64,000 bases of DNA from VRUE01 sp963725085 (lineage in GTDB: Bacteria > Actinomycetota > Thermoleophilia > Solirubrobacterales > 70-9): contig CAVRXM010000001.1 in assembly GCA_963725085.1 (NCBI GenBank), positions 992,001 through 1,056,000 of the forward strand, read 5' to 3'. Within the stretch, counting starts at the first letter, position 1. Each line of letters begins with the position of its first letter. Under the pieces are notes generated by a model. It had not been told where the DNA came from. It worked only from the letters and a program-made list of their open reading frames with translations, and did no database searches. The position numbers were made by a program, and so were the translations under genes. This document shows, in pieces, positions 1 to 8,727 of the stretch.

Positions 1-374
1 TCGCTGGGGAAGACACCGAGCAGGAGAAATCCGAGAACGAAGGCGAATTTCGGAGACGCGTCCTCGAGTTTGCCCATCCATTTCGGCGGCTCCGATTGCT
101 TACGACCCCGGAACTGATGGAACATCGCGAACAGCAGGAGCGCAACGACGAGGTAGTCGACCGTGCTGAGTCCCGATTCGTGGGATTCGTCGTTGACCCC
201 ATGGATCAGGAGGAACGCAAGGGTGGTCACCAGGGTGATCGAGATGACGGCGCCGAGGACGTAGGCGGCAGAGGAGGCGCGCCAGCTGTCGCTGGTGGCG
301 AAGAAGAAGGCGCTGATGATCTGCGGCCCGGCGATCATCACGAACGCCAGAGGCAGGATGGTCAATAAATCCAG
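1..374 (-). CDS. GAP/Sap-like polytopic membrane protein (3' part cut off by window)
   Basis: Reading leftward there is an open frame with alternating hydrophobic stretches. Residues 4-25 (ILPLAFVMIAGPQIISAFFF) and about 37-58 (YVLGAVISITLVTTLAFLL) look like membrane helices, and more hydrophobic segments follow a short polar loop. The first-helix pattern and the long polar loop before the third segment resemble the GAP/Sap (sulfolipid-addressing protein) family, whose biochemical role is poorly known. No ATG is available. An AAGGAG ribosome site (complement of 381-386) lies 6 nt before a CTG at 374, so CTG is my preferred start; a TTG at 365 is the alternative. The 3' end lies outside the window. 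The gene is divergent from the secreted protein at 480. Family assignment is tentative. Confidence 0.55.
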   Translation of the reverse strand, partial: MDLLTILPLAFVMIAGPQIISAFFFATSDSWRASSAAYVLGAVISITLVTTLAFLLIHGVNDESHESGLSTVDYLVVALLLFAMFHQFRGRKQSEPPKWMGKLEDASPKFAFVLGFLLLGVFPS

Positions 375-479
375 GGGAAACTCCTTCGATTTCCGGTGAG
401 CCTCTCACACCCGCCTTCCCAAGGAGCCGGGAATGTGACACCTTTCCGGGATCGAGGATCGACGACGAAAGGCGAGGCG

Positions 480-2015
480 ATGAAGCTGCGACGTTCCGGC
501 ATTTGGGTGGCCCTGCTGGCCACGGCACTCAGTCTTGCGATGGCGGCCTCCGCCCTTGCCGATAACGCAACTCCGCTTGGGGGCTCGCCGCTCAACGTCT
601 ACGTCGGCGAACGCGGCCAGCTCCAGGCTGTGCGCGGGGGACAGCAGCAGCGGAATCTTCTTCAGCCCCTTCGAGACGGTCGGTGACGCCGGCTTCTTCC
701 TCGCCTTCCCATCGGGTTACCCCGGTGAACCTGAACCTCACGTCTTTGGGTTCGACGGCAGCGCCGGCCCGTTCGGGCTCGACGAATTACACGCCGGTTT
801 CCCAGTCGCCCATCACCGGCGGCGGCAGCGCCGCCGATCCGCTCAAACAGGTCACCATCTACAAAGTCGCAACGGTCGGCATGGTGACCCAGACCACGAC
901 CTACGTGAACGGTTCTCAGGAGTTCCGTGTCCGCTGGGACTTCGCCAACGAATCCGGCAGCGCGATCAAATTCAAGGCACTCGCCGCCGCCGACTTCTTC
1001 TTCGAGGGAGATGACGCGGGCACCGGCATCTTCACCGCCGGCCCGCCCCGCTTCATCGGCGGCACCAACCTCGACAGCGGCAGCTCGGGTGGATTCGTCG
1101 AGGTAACCGAAGGTGGCCTCCCGGCCTGGTCGGCCTACCAGGCGCTCGCCTTCCCCGACGTTTGGACCAAGGTCCAGGAATCCGCCTCCAGCACCGGCGC
1201 CACCTTCGACGACTCGGTGCTCGCCACCGCGGTCGACAACGCCGGCGGCGTCGAGTGGGATCAGGACGCGACCGGGGCAGGCCTCGCCAACGGCGCGACC
1301 CGCTCCTACGAGGTGCTGATCCGCAGCGCCGTCCCTTCGCAGCTCCAGCTCAACCCGACGAACGGCGCTTCGCGGCAGGGTGTGCCGATCAACATCACCG
1401 CGACGGCGGTCGACACCAACGGCCAGCCCTACGCCGGCCAGACGCTGCAGTACTCGATCGCCGGGCCGAACGCCACCACGGGCAACGCCACGCTCGGCCC
1501 CACCGGGTCCGCCGTGGTCACCGATCCTGGGAAAAAAGCAGGGACCGACACCGTCGTGGTCTTCGTCGACTTCAACAAAAACGGAACTCGGGAGCCGGCC
1601 GAGCCGCAGGCCTCGGCGCAGGCGACGTTCGTCGACTCGGTCCCGCCGAACTGCACGATCAAGGCCAGCGGCACCCTCGTCGGCCGGCGGCGAATCAGGC
1701 AAACCGCTGGTGATCGACGTGAAGTGCGGCGAGGCGGGGACCGTCACTCTCGCCACCACCCTCGAAGCCCCCGCAGCCGGCGGCTCCTCGGCGAGCGCGT
1801 CGAAGAAGGTGAAGATCAAGCTCAAGCCGGTCAAGAAGAAGGTCAAGAAGGGCAAGAAGACGGCGTTCAAGATCAAGATCCCGAAGAGCGTCGCCCACAA
1901 GTACGCCGGCAAGACGCTGAAGGCGAAGATCAAGGTCACCGCCAAGGACAAGAAGGGCAACAAGAAGACGAAGACGTCGAAGGTAAAGGTGAAGCTCGCG
2001 AAGCTTGGGAAGTGA
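480..2015 (+). CDS. Secreted Ig-like (invasin-type) protein with Lys-rich C-terminus; frame-disrupted
   Basis: The ATG at 480 begins a clear signal peptide (VALLATALSLAMAASALA, cleavage near residue 25). The continuing protein is spread over three frames, with shifts near 645, 718 and 1690. Joined together it holds a beta-rich domain of unknown family (about 680-1320), an Ig-like segment around 1330-1640 similar to group-1 bacterial Ig domains (QLNPTNGASRQGVPINITAT), and a very basic tail at 1790-2010 with alternating K-x-K strands. It is probably exported and attached to the cell surface. The frames abut with no missing domain, which favours indel errors over decay, although real pseudogenisation is possible. 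The next secreted gene starts 7 nt after the stop, so the two are probably co-transcribed. Confidence 0.6.
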
Positions 2016-2022
2016 GCCGCGG

Positions 2023-3447
2023 GTGAAGCTCGCCCTGGCGGCGGCGCTGGCCGGCTCGGCGCTGTTCGCGAGCTCCGCGAGCGCCGCCGTCACCGTCAAC
2101 ACGACCACCGACTCGAATGCGCTCGGGGGGTGTGCCGGGGCCCCTGGCGATTGCTCGCTGCGGCAGGCGATCACGATCGCCGCGCCGGGGGAGACGGTGG
2201 TCGTCCCCGCCGGAACCTACCCGCTGTCCCTCGGCGACCTGACGATCACCCAGGCCGCAGACATCCAGGGCGCCGGCGCTCGCGCGACGAGCGTGGTCGT
2301 CAACGGCGGCACCTCCCGACACGCGTTCTCGGTCGCGAGCCCGGACCAGGTGACGATCTCGGGGATGACGATCTCCGCCGGGCACGTGACCGGGGAAGGG
2401 ATCTTCTTCCTCCACGGCGGGGCGGTCCTCAACCAGTCCGGTTCGGTGCTCTCTCTGGTCGGCGTCGCCGTGTCCGGGACCACCCTCGAGAAGACCGACG
2501 CCTCCAGCGGGGCGGTTCGCGGGGCGGGGATTGCCAATAACGGGACCCTCAGCATCGCCGACAGCACCGTGAGCGGGAACACCGAGGTCTCAACCGAGCC
2601 CGAAAGCGGGAACCAGGGCGCCGGGCTCTTCAACTCAGGGGGGACGGTCTCGATCGTCAACAGCACCTTTTCCGGCAACTCCCAGATCGCGACCTACGGG
2701 GCGACCTCGAGCGGATCGGCGATCAGAATCTGGGGACCGAAATGACGCTCCTGAACGTCACCGTTGCCGGCAACTCCGGCTCGCGCCGCGATCCACAACA
2801 TCGCGATGCTCAACACCAGGAACTCGATCTTCTCCAACGCTCCAGGCGGCAACTGCGACGGCACGCTGACCTCACAGGGGACCAATCTCGAGAGCGCCGA
2901 TCAGTGCGGGCTCCACGCCGCCGGCGACCAGGCGGGGAAGGAGCCCCAGCTCGGCGCCCTCGCCGACAACGGCGGCCAGGCCGACACCCTCGCCCTGCTG
3001 CCGGGAAGCCCGGCGATCGACACCGGCTCCGCCTGCCCGCCGGCGGATCAGCGGGGGGTCGCGCGGCCGCAGGGCGCGGCCTGCGACATCGGGGCGTTCG
3101 AGCTCGTGCCGAGGATCGCGACGCCCTCGAACGCCTTCAGGTTCGGTCAGCTGAAGCGCAACAGGGCGAAGGGGACCGCGGTCCTCTTCGTCACCGTCCC
3201 CGGCCCCGGGACGATCGCCCTCGCGGGCAGTGGGATCGTCGTCAAACCTGCCGCCCCGAGAGCGGTCGGCACGGCCGGCGTCGTCAAGCTGCAGATCAAG
3301 GCCAAGGGCAAGGCCCGCCGGAAGCTCGGACGCGTCGGCAAGGCCAAGGTGACCGCGAAGGTCACCTACACCCCGACCGGCGGCATCGCCAACACCAAGG
3401 CGAAGACGGTCAAGCTGATCAAGCGCCGCCAGGCGAAGCTGGGGTAG
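2023..3447 (+). CDS. Secreted right-handed beta-helix protein, choice-of-anchor Q type; two compensating frameshifts
   Basis: The GTG at 2023 starts a signal peptide (LALAAALAGSALFASSASA). A CSLRQAI motif follows, close to the CSLREA signature that opens many bacterial secreted beta-helix proteins. The middle consists of short beta-helix rungs with repeated S-T-V-S-G-N patterns. The end of the helix carries GSPAIDTG and CDIGAFEL, typical of the choice-of-anchor Q region. The last 100 residues form the lysine-rich beta domain shared with the genes at 34495 and 59183. Frame is lost near 2735 and regained near 2785. The reading between them (MTLLNVTVAGNSG) is good beta-helix sequence, so the pair looks like two small sequencing or assembly indels. 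The 3' end overlaps the convergent gene by 29 nt. Ligand unknown. Confidence 0.7.
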
Positions 3448-3838
3448 AAGAGGCCGCCAGCCGGAGCCTGCCCCCGCGTCGGGATCCCCTCCGGGCCCGG
3501 CGCCCAGCCCTGACGAGCGGGGCTCGCACTTCGTGCATCAGCTGTTCCCACTCCCGGTCGTAGGCCGGGTCCGCCGGCCCGTCTGCCGTGACCGCTGCGT
3601 GTTCGGTCGACCGGATGCGGGCGCTCCAACCGGGTCCGTAGAGAGCATCCGGGCTCGCTCCGAGCGACCGGGCGATCGAGGCCAGGAAGACGGCGAGAGT
3701 CAGGCAGAGATTGGTCGGGTCGACACGCATGAGAAGTTCGCGAGCCCCCCGTTCGAAGGCAGGATCGCGTCGCCCCGCGGGGGTCGCGTCGAGCAATTCC
3801 TTCGACAGCCGGCTCGCGATTCGCAGGGTCGATTCCAT
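3419..3838 (-). CDS. Hypothetical protein
   Basis: A 139-residue open frame from an ATG at 3838 (or a GTG at 3868) ends inside the tail of the convergent secreted gene. The middle looks like an ordinary soluble helical protein (residues about 20-60, including ELLMRVDPTNLCLTLAVFLA), while the last 30 residues are low-complexity Arg/Ala and less convincing. GGGGAG lies about 12 nt before the ATG. I recognise no family. It fills an otherwise gene-free 480-nt gap and sits downstream of tRNA-Ser(UGA) on the same strand. Confidence 0.42.
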   Translation of the reverse strand: MESTLRIASRLSKELLDATPAGRRDPAFERGARELLMRVDPTNLCLTLAVFLASIARSLGASPDALYGPGWSARIRSTEHAAVTADGPADPAYDREWEQLMHEVRAPLVRAGRRARRGSRRGGRLRLAASSTPASPGGA

Positions 3839-3926
3839 CCCAACGGGTCTCGGCTCCCCCGAAGCCACCCTGAAGCCATTGGACGAATCGGCTCGCCTTT
3901 TTTCGGGAGAGAGTCCGGGCGTCGAG

Positions 3927-4016
3927 CGGAGGGGGTGGGATTCGAACCCACGAGACGCCCAATGAGCGCCTAACGGCTTTCAAGGCCGCCGCATTCAACC
4001 GCTCTGCCACCCCTCC
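3927..4016 (-). tRNA. tRNA-Ser(UGA)
   Basis: Reading the minus strand, a seven-pair acceptor stem GGAGGGG/CCCCUCC closes a cloverleaf with the T-arm GTGGG-TTCGAAT-CCCAC and a long class-II variable arm typical of tRNA-Ser. The anticodon loop CTTGAAA gives anticodon UGA. The 3' CCA is not encoded. Unlike the two tRNAs further right, no second copy of its 3' half is visible in the window. Confidence 0.95.
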
Positions 4017-4055
4017 GTGGGGTAGGCCGATGAGCGTAGGTGATTGGATCGAGCG

Positions 4056-5219
4056 ATGCGAAGGCTTCTGATCCTGGCATCGACGATGGTCTTCTTCGAC
4101 GTGGCGTTCTACTCGGCGATCGCGCCGCTGCTCCCGCACTACGTCTCCAAGTTCGACCTGAGCGAGGCCGAAGCCGGGATTCTCCAGGCCTCCTACGCGG
4201 CCGGGACGCTGCTCCTCGCCCTCCCGTCGGGCCTGCTCGCAGCGCGGATCGGGCCGCGTTCGACCGTGATCGGCGGGCTCGCCCTGTTCGGCACCTCGGG
4301 GCTCGTTTTCGGGTTCGGAGACCAGATCCTCGTGCTCGACCTCGCGCGGTTCGTCCAGGGATGCGCCGGCGCCCTGATCTGGTCCGGCTCGCTCGCCTGG
4401 CTGATCGCCGGGTATCCGCCGGAGCGGCGCGGCGCGGTGATCGGCACCGCCCTCGGCACCGCCGTCGCCGGCGCCCTGCTCGGGCCGCTGCTTGGCGGCA
4501 TCGCCGCCAAGGTCGGGACCGAGGCGGTCTTCGGCGCGGTCACCGTGATCGCCGTGGTGCTGGCGTTCGCCGCCGCCCGAACCCCCGAGCTCGGGGTCAG
4601 CGACGTCCAGGACCTCCGCACCGCGCTGCGGATCATCGCCACCCGGCCGATCGTGATCGCCACCGCGTTCGTCGCGGTCCCCTCGCTGATGGCGGGGGCG
4701 ATCGAGGTCCTGGTGCCGCTGCGGATCGACCACCTTGGCGGGGGGTCGACGGTGATCGCGGCGGCGTTCGTCGTCGGGGCGGGGATCGAGGCGTCCCTGG
4801 CGCCGATCGCCGGCCGCTACTCGGACCGGGTCGGCCGCCGCGCTCCGTATGTCTTCGGCTCCGGGGTCTGCGCGGCGGCGATGGTCGGGATCGCGGCGGG
4901 CCAGGCGCTCGGGGTCGTGATCGGCTCGCTCCTCGTCATCTCCTTCGGCGTCGGGCTCGCGTTCACGCCGGCGATCGCGGCGCTCTCGGAGGCCGGCGAA
5001 ACCGCCCGTCTGCACGAGGGGGTCGCCGCCGGGCTCTCGAACGTCGCCTGGGCCTCGGGACAGGTGGTCGGCGCGGTCGTCGGCGGCGGCCTGGCCAGCG
5101 CCGCCGGGTTCGCGGTGCCGAACCTCTTCGTCGCGGCGCTGCTGGCCGCAACCGCGGTCTACGCGAGCAGGGTGCTGAGCGGCGGATACGCTCAGCCGAT
5201 GCCCTCGGAGGGGAATTGA
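4056..5219 (+). CDS. MFS transporter, probable small-molecule exporter
   Basis: 387 residues with about twelve hydrophobic segments. The N-terminal helix (LLILASTMVFFDVAFYSAIA) is followed by a typical MFS loop after helix 2 (RIGPRSTVIGG) and a second-half equivalent (YSDRVGRRAPYVFG), the G-x-x-x-D/R-x-G-R/K-R motif of major-facilitator proteins. The length is normal for a 12-helix drug-efflux type. The ATG at 4056 is preferred over the in-frame TTG at 4044. Substrate cannot be told. The oxidase gene starts 2 nt after the stop, so the two form an operon; export of an oxidised sugar acid or lactone is possible but speculative. Confidence 0.85.
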   Translation: MRRLLILASTMVFFDVAFYSAIAPLLPHYVSKFDLSEAEAGILQASYAAGTLLLALPSGLLAARIGPRSTVIGGLALFGTSGLVFGFGDQILVLDLARFVQGCAGALIWSGSLAWLIAGYPPERRGAVIGTALGTAVAGALLGPLLGGIAAKVGTEAVFGAVTVIAVVLAFAAARTPELGVSDVQDLRTALRIIATRPIVIATAFVAVPSLMAGAIEVLVPLRIDHLGGGSTVIAAAFVVGAGIEASLAPIAGRYSDRVGRRAPYVFGSGVCAAAMVGIAAGQALGVVIGSLLVISFGVGLAFTPAIAALSEAGETARLHEGVAAGLSNVAWASGQVVGAVVGGGLASAAGFAVPNLFVAALLAATAVYASRVLSGGYAQPMPSEGN

Positions 5220-5221
5220 CG

Positions 5222-6520
5222 GTGGCCGCGGCCGAGTGGCGCAACTGGGCGGGGGACCAGGCCTGCCGGCCGGCGGAGCGGGCCGCGCCCCGCGACCGCG
5301 AGGAGCTCGCCGCAATCGTGGAGGCCGCCGCCGCGGCCGGGAGGAAGGTCAGCGTCGCCGGCTCGGGCCACTCCTTCACCGAGGCGGCGATGACCGACGG
5401 GACGATGATCGACATCAGCGCCCTCAGCGGTGTGATCGATGCCGACCCCTCCTCGGGTCTGGTCAAGGTCGGCGCCGGGACGGTCCTCGCCGACCTCAAC
5501 CAGGAGCTCCACCGTCTCGGCCTGGCGATGGAGAACCTCGGCGACATCGACCGCCAGACCCTCGCCGGGGCGATCTCGACCGGGACCCACGGGACCGGGT
5601 CGAAGCTCGGGAACCTCTCGACCCAGGTCGTCGGCGTCGAGCTCGTGACCGGCGCCGGCGAGGTCCGGGATCTGGGCGAGTCCGACCGCGACCTGCTGCG
5701 GGCGGCGCGGGTCGGGATCGGGGCGCTCGGGGCGATCAGCGCCGTGACCCTGCGCTGCGTCCCCGCCTTCGTCCTCGAGATCGTCTCGAAGCCGCTGCCG
5801 CGCGATGAGGTCCTCGACAGCTTCTCCGAGCGCGCCGAGGCCAACGACCACTTCGAGCTGTTCACGTTCCCCTACGCCGACTCGGCGCTCGTCCTCGAAC
5901 GCGACCGCACCGACTCGGAGCCGCGCCCGCGGGGCAGGGTCGGCGCCTACCTCAACGACATCGTGCTCGAGAACTGGGCGCTGGGGGCGTTCTCGGCGGC
6001 GGGCAGGTCGTTCCCGAGGGCGATCCCGTTCCTCTCGCGCATCGCCGCCCGGCTCGCGTCCGGGGGCAGGACGACCGACCGCAGCGATCGCGTCTTCGCC
6101 AGCGAGCGGCGGGTCCGGTTCACCGAGATGGAGTACGGGGTCCCGCGCGAGAGCGGACCGGAGGCCGCCCGCCGGGTCATCGAGTGGGTGCGCGAGAACC
6201 GCTATCCGGTCTTCTTCCCGATCGAGATGCGGGTGGCGGCGGGCGACGACGCCCTGCTCAGCCCTTCGCACGAGCGCGACACGACCTACATCGCCGTCCA
6301 CCAGTACAGGGGGATGCGGTGGCGCCCCTACTTCGAAGCGGTCGAGGCGATCATGGATTCCTACGGCGGCCGCCCCCACTGGGGCAAGCGCCACTTCCAG
6401 ACCGCGGAGACGCTGGCGCCGCGCTACCCGCGCTGGGACGCGTTCGCCGCCGCCCGCGACGAGCTCGACCCCGGCCGCGTGTTCGCCAACGAGTACGCGG
6501 CGCGGGTCCTCGGGCCCTGA
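5222..6520 (+). CDS. FAD-linked oxidoreductase of the D-arabinono-1,4-lactone / alditol oxidase family
   Basis: 432 residues, the usual size for the aldonolactone/alditol oxidase branch of the vanillyl-alcohol-oxidase superfamily. The FAD domain is at residues 1-175, with SGHSFT near residue 47 (the His region used for covalent flavin in this family) and GTHGTG near 125. The C-terminal substrate domain ends with the characteristic HWGKRHF and a final NEYAARVLG. It is expected to oxidise a sugar lactone or polyol with O2, giving H2O2. The GTG at 5222 is chosen because GGAGGGG lies 9 nt upstream; a TTG at 5216 would crowd that site. It lies 2 nt behind the MFS gene and ends 22 nt from a convergent gene. 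Confidence 0.85.
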   Translation: MAAAEWRNWAGDQACRPAERAAPRDREELAAIVEAAAAAGRKVSVAGSGHSFTEAAMTDGTMIDISALSGVIDADPSSGLVKVGAGTVLADLNQELHRLGLAMENLGDIDRQTLAGAISTGTHGTGSKLGNLSTQVVGVELVTGAGEVRDLGESDRDLLRAARVGIGALGAISAVTLRCVPAFVLEIVSKPLPRDEVLDSFSERAEANDHFELFTFPYADSALVLERDRTDSEPRPRGRVGAYLNDIVLENWALGAFSAAGRSFPRAIPFLSRIAARLASGGRTTDRSDRVFASERRVRFTEMEYGVPRESGPEAARRVIEWVRENRYPVFFPIEMRVAAGDDALLSPSHERDTTYIAVHQYRGMRWRPYFEAVEAIMDSYGGRPHWGKRHFQTAETLAPRYPRWDAFAAARDELDPGRVFANEYAARVLGP

Positions 6521-6542
6521 CGCGCCGTCGAGCCGGTCCGCT

Positions 6543-7741
6543 TCAGAGGAACGCCCGGCCCTCGCCGCGGTAGGTCGGTGCCTCCTCGACGATCCGGCCG
6601 CCCTCGACCAGGTAGAGCGAGTCGAAGCGCTCGCAGAGCTCACCCGCCTTGGCGTGGCGCATGTAGACGCGGTCGCCGATCCGCAGCTCGGCCGCCGGCA
6701 GGTCCGAGCAGCGGCGTCTGCACCTCGCCGGCGCCCTCCTCGGCGTCGAGCTCCAGCCCCGGCGGCAGCCAGGGCGAGGGCAGGCGCGCGGCGTCGCCGC
6801 TGCCCGATGCCAGGTAGCCGCCGCCGAGCGCCGTCGCCACCCGCGGCGACGGCTTGCGGACGATCGGCAGGGCGAAGCCCGCGGCCGGGGTCAGCGAGAA
6901 GCGGCTGTAGTGGTCGAAGAGGGTCGGCGCGTAGAAGCCGGAGCCGGCGGTGACCTCGGTGACGGCGTCCTCGGCGGCGGTCAGCTCGAGGCTGCCGGTG
7001 CCACCCCCGTTGACGATCCGCAGCTCGGCGAACTCCTCGATCGCGGCGACGATCGCCGCCCGCCGCTCGGCGATCTCGACCGCGGAGCGGCGCTGCATGA
7101 ACCGGATCGCGGCCCCGCGCAGGCGCCGCCCCGGCGGGCGTGTCCCCGACGCCCGCGATCTGGCCCTCGTAGGCCATCACCGCCGCGAGTCTGAGTTGGG
7201 CCCGGCCGTCGATCTCCCGCGCCAGGGCGACCGCCTGCTCGACCGTGTGGACGGGCGAGCGCTTCGGGCCCGCCTTGACCCGGCCGCCGAACCCCCACCA
7301 GCTCGCGTCGATGTCGATGCAGACCCGGACCGGGGCCGCCCCGGTGCCGAGCACCGACTCGATCGCGTCGAGGTGCTCGACGCAGTCGACCATCACGATC
7401 GGGGCGTCGTCGGGGTTGGCGGCGGAGCGCAGCGCCAGCTCGCCGAGGGCGCCGGAGTCGGCCGTCGGGTACGCGAGCAGCAGGTTCTCGTAGCCCTGCT
7501 CGGCGAGCCACAGGGTCTCCGGCAGGGTGAAGGTCATCAGCCCGGCAAAGCGGTCGTTGGACTCGAGGATGCGGTCGATCACCGCCCGGCAGCGCACCGA
7601 CTTGCTCGCGACCCGGACCGGCTTCGGCTCCGCCCGCCCCAGCATCTCCGCCGCGTTCGCCCCCATCGCGTCGAGGTCGACGAATGCGAACGGCGCCTCC
7701 ACCTCGTCGAATATCTCCTCGTACTCCGCGTGGGTGGCCAT
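6543..7741 (-). CDS. PLP-dependent amino-acid deaminase/aldolase (alanine-racemase-like N domain); frame-disrupted
   Basis: The N-terminal 185 residues form an alanine-racemase-type TIM barrel start: AFVDLDAMGANA, then VASKSVRC, whose Lys is the likely PLP lysine. Frame shifts near 7130; the barrel continues with IVNGGGTGSLEL and SGFYAPTLFDHYSRF. A second shift near 6715 leads into a beta-domain end with DRVYMRHAKAGEL and ending GEGRAFL. Joined length is about 398 residues, matching the actinobacterial amino-acid deaminase/aldolase group related to D-threonine aldolase and D-serine dehydratase. All family landmarks are present across the three frames, so I read this as one gene with two indels, not a decayed one. 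Substrate not determinable. Confidence 0.75.
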
Positions 7742-7808
7742 CGATCTGCCAGCCTAGCCTTGCCGCCCCCTGACGCGGGGGCATGCGGCGGTATGTTTTC
7801 TCCCTCCC

Positions 7809-7897
7809 GGAGAGGTGGCCGAGTGGCTGAAGGCACTCGCCTGCTAAGCGAGTAGGGGGCGCAAGCTCTCTCGAGGGTTCGAATCCCTCCCTCTCCG
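7809..7897 (+). tRNA. tRNA-Ser(GCU)
   Basis: A complete class-II cloverleaf: acceptor GGAGAGG/CCTCTCC, anticodon loop CTGCTAA (anticodon GCU), long variable arm, T-loop GGTTCGAATCC. CCA is not encoded. Positions 7847-7900 (anticodon-loop edge to just past the 3' end) recur exactly at 8668-8721, which marks this tRNA as an integration site. Confidence 0.95.
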
Positions 7898-8055
7898 CTC
7901 AATCGCAGAGCCGAGTCTCGCTTCTAGCTGTCGCCGGCTCACCCTCCGATCCGGGCGAAATGGAAACAATCTGGAAACACTTGCTCCCGTGACTTGACGC
8001 CTGAACCCCCCCATCCGAGGCAGTGGAAGTTGTCGTTGAAGACGACCCTGCACAG

Positions 8056-8424
8056 ATGACGACCAAGAAGAAGCTCATCGTCTCCGGCCTGGCTTTCGGA
8101 GCGCTGGCCTTGGTTGCGACGTTTGGACTCTTCCTCTATCGGCCTGCCGTTGTGACCGGGGTCGATGGCCATCAGCTCGGCACGTCGATCGCCCGTGAGA
8201 TTGGCCGGCACGCAGGGGATGGCTCTTGCGACCACGCTTCCTCTGATCGATGGCGGTGCTCGATTGTCATCGAACCGGACCCCGGCAGCGGCGGCGGGGA
8301 TGTTCCCTATCTGGCCAAGAGCAACAGATGGGGCTGCTGGCAGGCCTGGCCCGTCCGGCAGAAGCCACGGCGACGGTCGCTCCACGCTTGCATTGACCTA
8401 CTCGACGTGCTCTTCCCCAAGTAG
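8056..8424 (+). CDS. Hypothetical membrane-anchored small protein (cassette cargo)
   Basis: 122 residues from the ATG at 8056; a GTG at 8023 in the same frame has no better support. After MTTKKK comes a single hydrophobic helix (LIVSGLAFGALALVATFGLF), then an extracytoplasmic region of about 95 residues with five cysteines, probably disulfide-bonded (pairs around SCDHASSDRWRC and WGCW). No family recognised. It is the only gene between the two tRNA-Ser(GCU) repeats, so it is the candidate cargo of a transferred element. Base use is less GC-rich than its neighbours by eye. Confidence 0.6.
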   Translation: MTTKKKLIVSGLAFGALALVATFGLFLYRPAVVTGVDGHQLGTSIAREIGRHAGDGSCDHASSDRWRCSIVIEPDPGSGGGDVPYLAKSNRWGCWQAWPVRQKPRRRSLHACIDLLDVLFPK

Positions 8425-8610
8425 TCATTGAAGACGGGATAGACCCCTATTGATTCCTCCTCCACCCCCTTCTGACCCGGTGGGCGCAGGGTGTAGCGCC
8501 GTTTCTTTCGATGCCTGAATTGACTACCGCCGGTTGACCCTCAAAGCGGTGACGGGCTCGTCGTCTACTCAGCAGCTTCAGTCGGGAGCGTCACGCCAGG
8601 CTTTTCGTGT

Positions 8611-8629
8611 TCGGGCATTTTTTGCCCGA
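8611..8629. other. Perfect hairpin inside the tRNA-Ser cassette
   Basis: TCGGGCA and TGCCCGA form a 7-bp perfect stem around a loop of five T. It lies 38 nt before the displaced tRNA-Ser half. It could be a terminator-like fold or part of an attachment arm; the tRNA-Arg arms also carry hairpins. Confidence 0.5.
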
Positions 8630-8667
8630 TGAAGTTGAGCTTGGCCAGCGTCTCTCGGGTCGGACTG

Positions 8668-8721
8668 AGCGAGTAGGGGGCGCAAGCTCTCTCGAGGGTT
8701 CGAATCCCTCCCTCTCCGCTC
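8668..8721 (+). repeat. Displaced 3' half of tRNA-Ser(GCU), attachment-site repeat
   Basis: Identical over 54 nt to 7847-7900. It has the variable arm, T-arm and 3' acceptor strand but no D-arm or 5' acceptor strand, so it cannot make a tRNA. It marks the distal end of the 7898-8721 element. The stop codon of the P450 gene begins only 6 nt beyond it. Confidence 0.9.
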
Positions 8722-8727
8722 CGGGCC

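Larger units (their letters stand above)
7898..8721 (+). mobile_element. Small tRNA-Ser(GCU)-integrated cassette (one cargo gene, no integrase)
   Basis: The 54-nt segment 7847-7900 of tRNA-Ser(GCU) is repeated perfectly and in the same orientation at 8668-8721, 821 nt away. Such a displaced 3' half is the classic footprint of site-specific integration by a tyrosine recombinase. The element between the repeats holds a single short membrane-anchored gene (8056-8424), about 240 nt of non-coding DNA and a perfect hairpin at 8611-8629. No recombinase is present, so it must have been moved in trans or has lost its own. It resembles one unit of the tRNA-Arg array at 24.9-32.7 kb. Confidence 0.8.

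Noticed and set aside
4040..6520. One 826-residue fusion of transporter and oxidase
   Set aside because: The MFS protein is read in another frame and stops at 5219. The first half of the long frame is Arg-rich shadow sequence; the oxidase starts at 5222.
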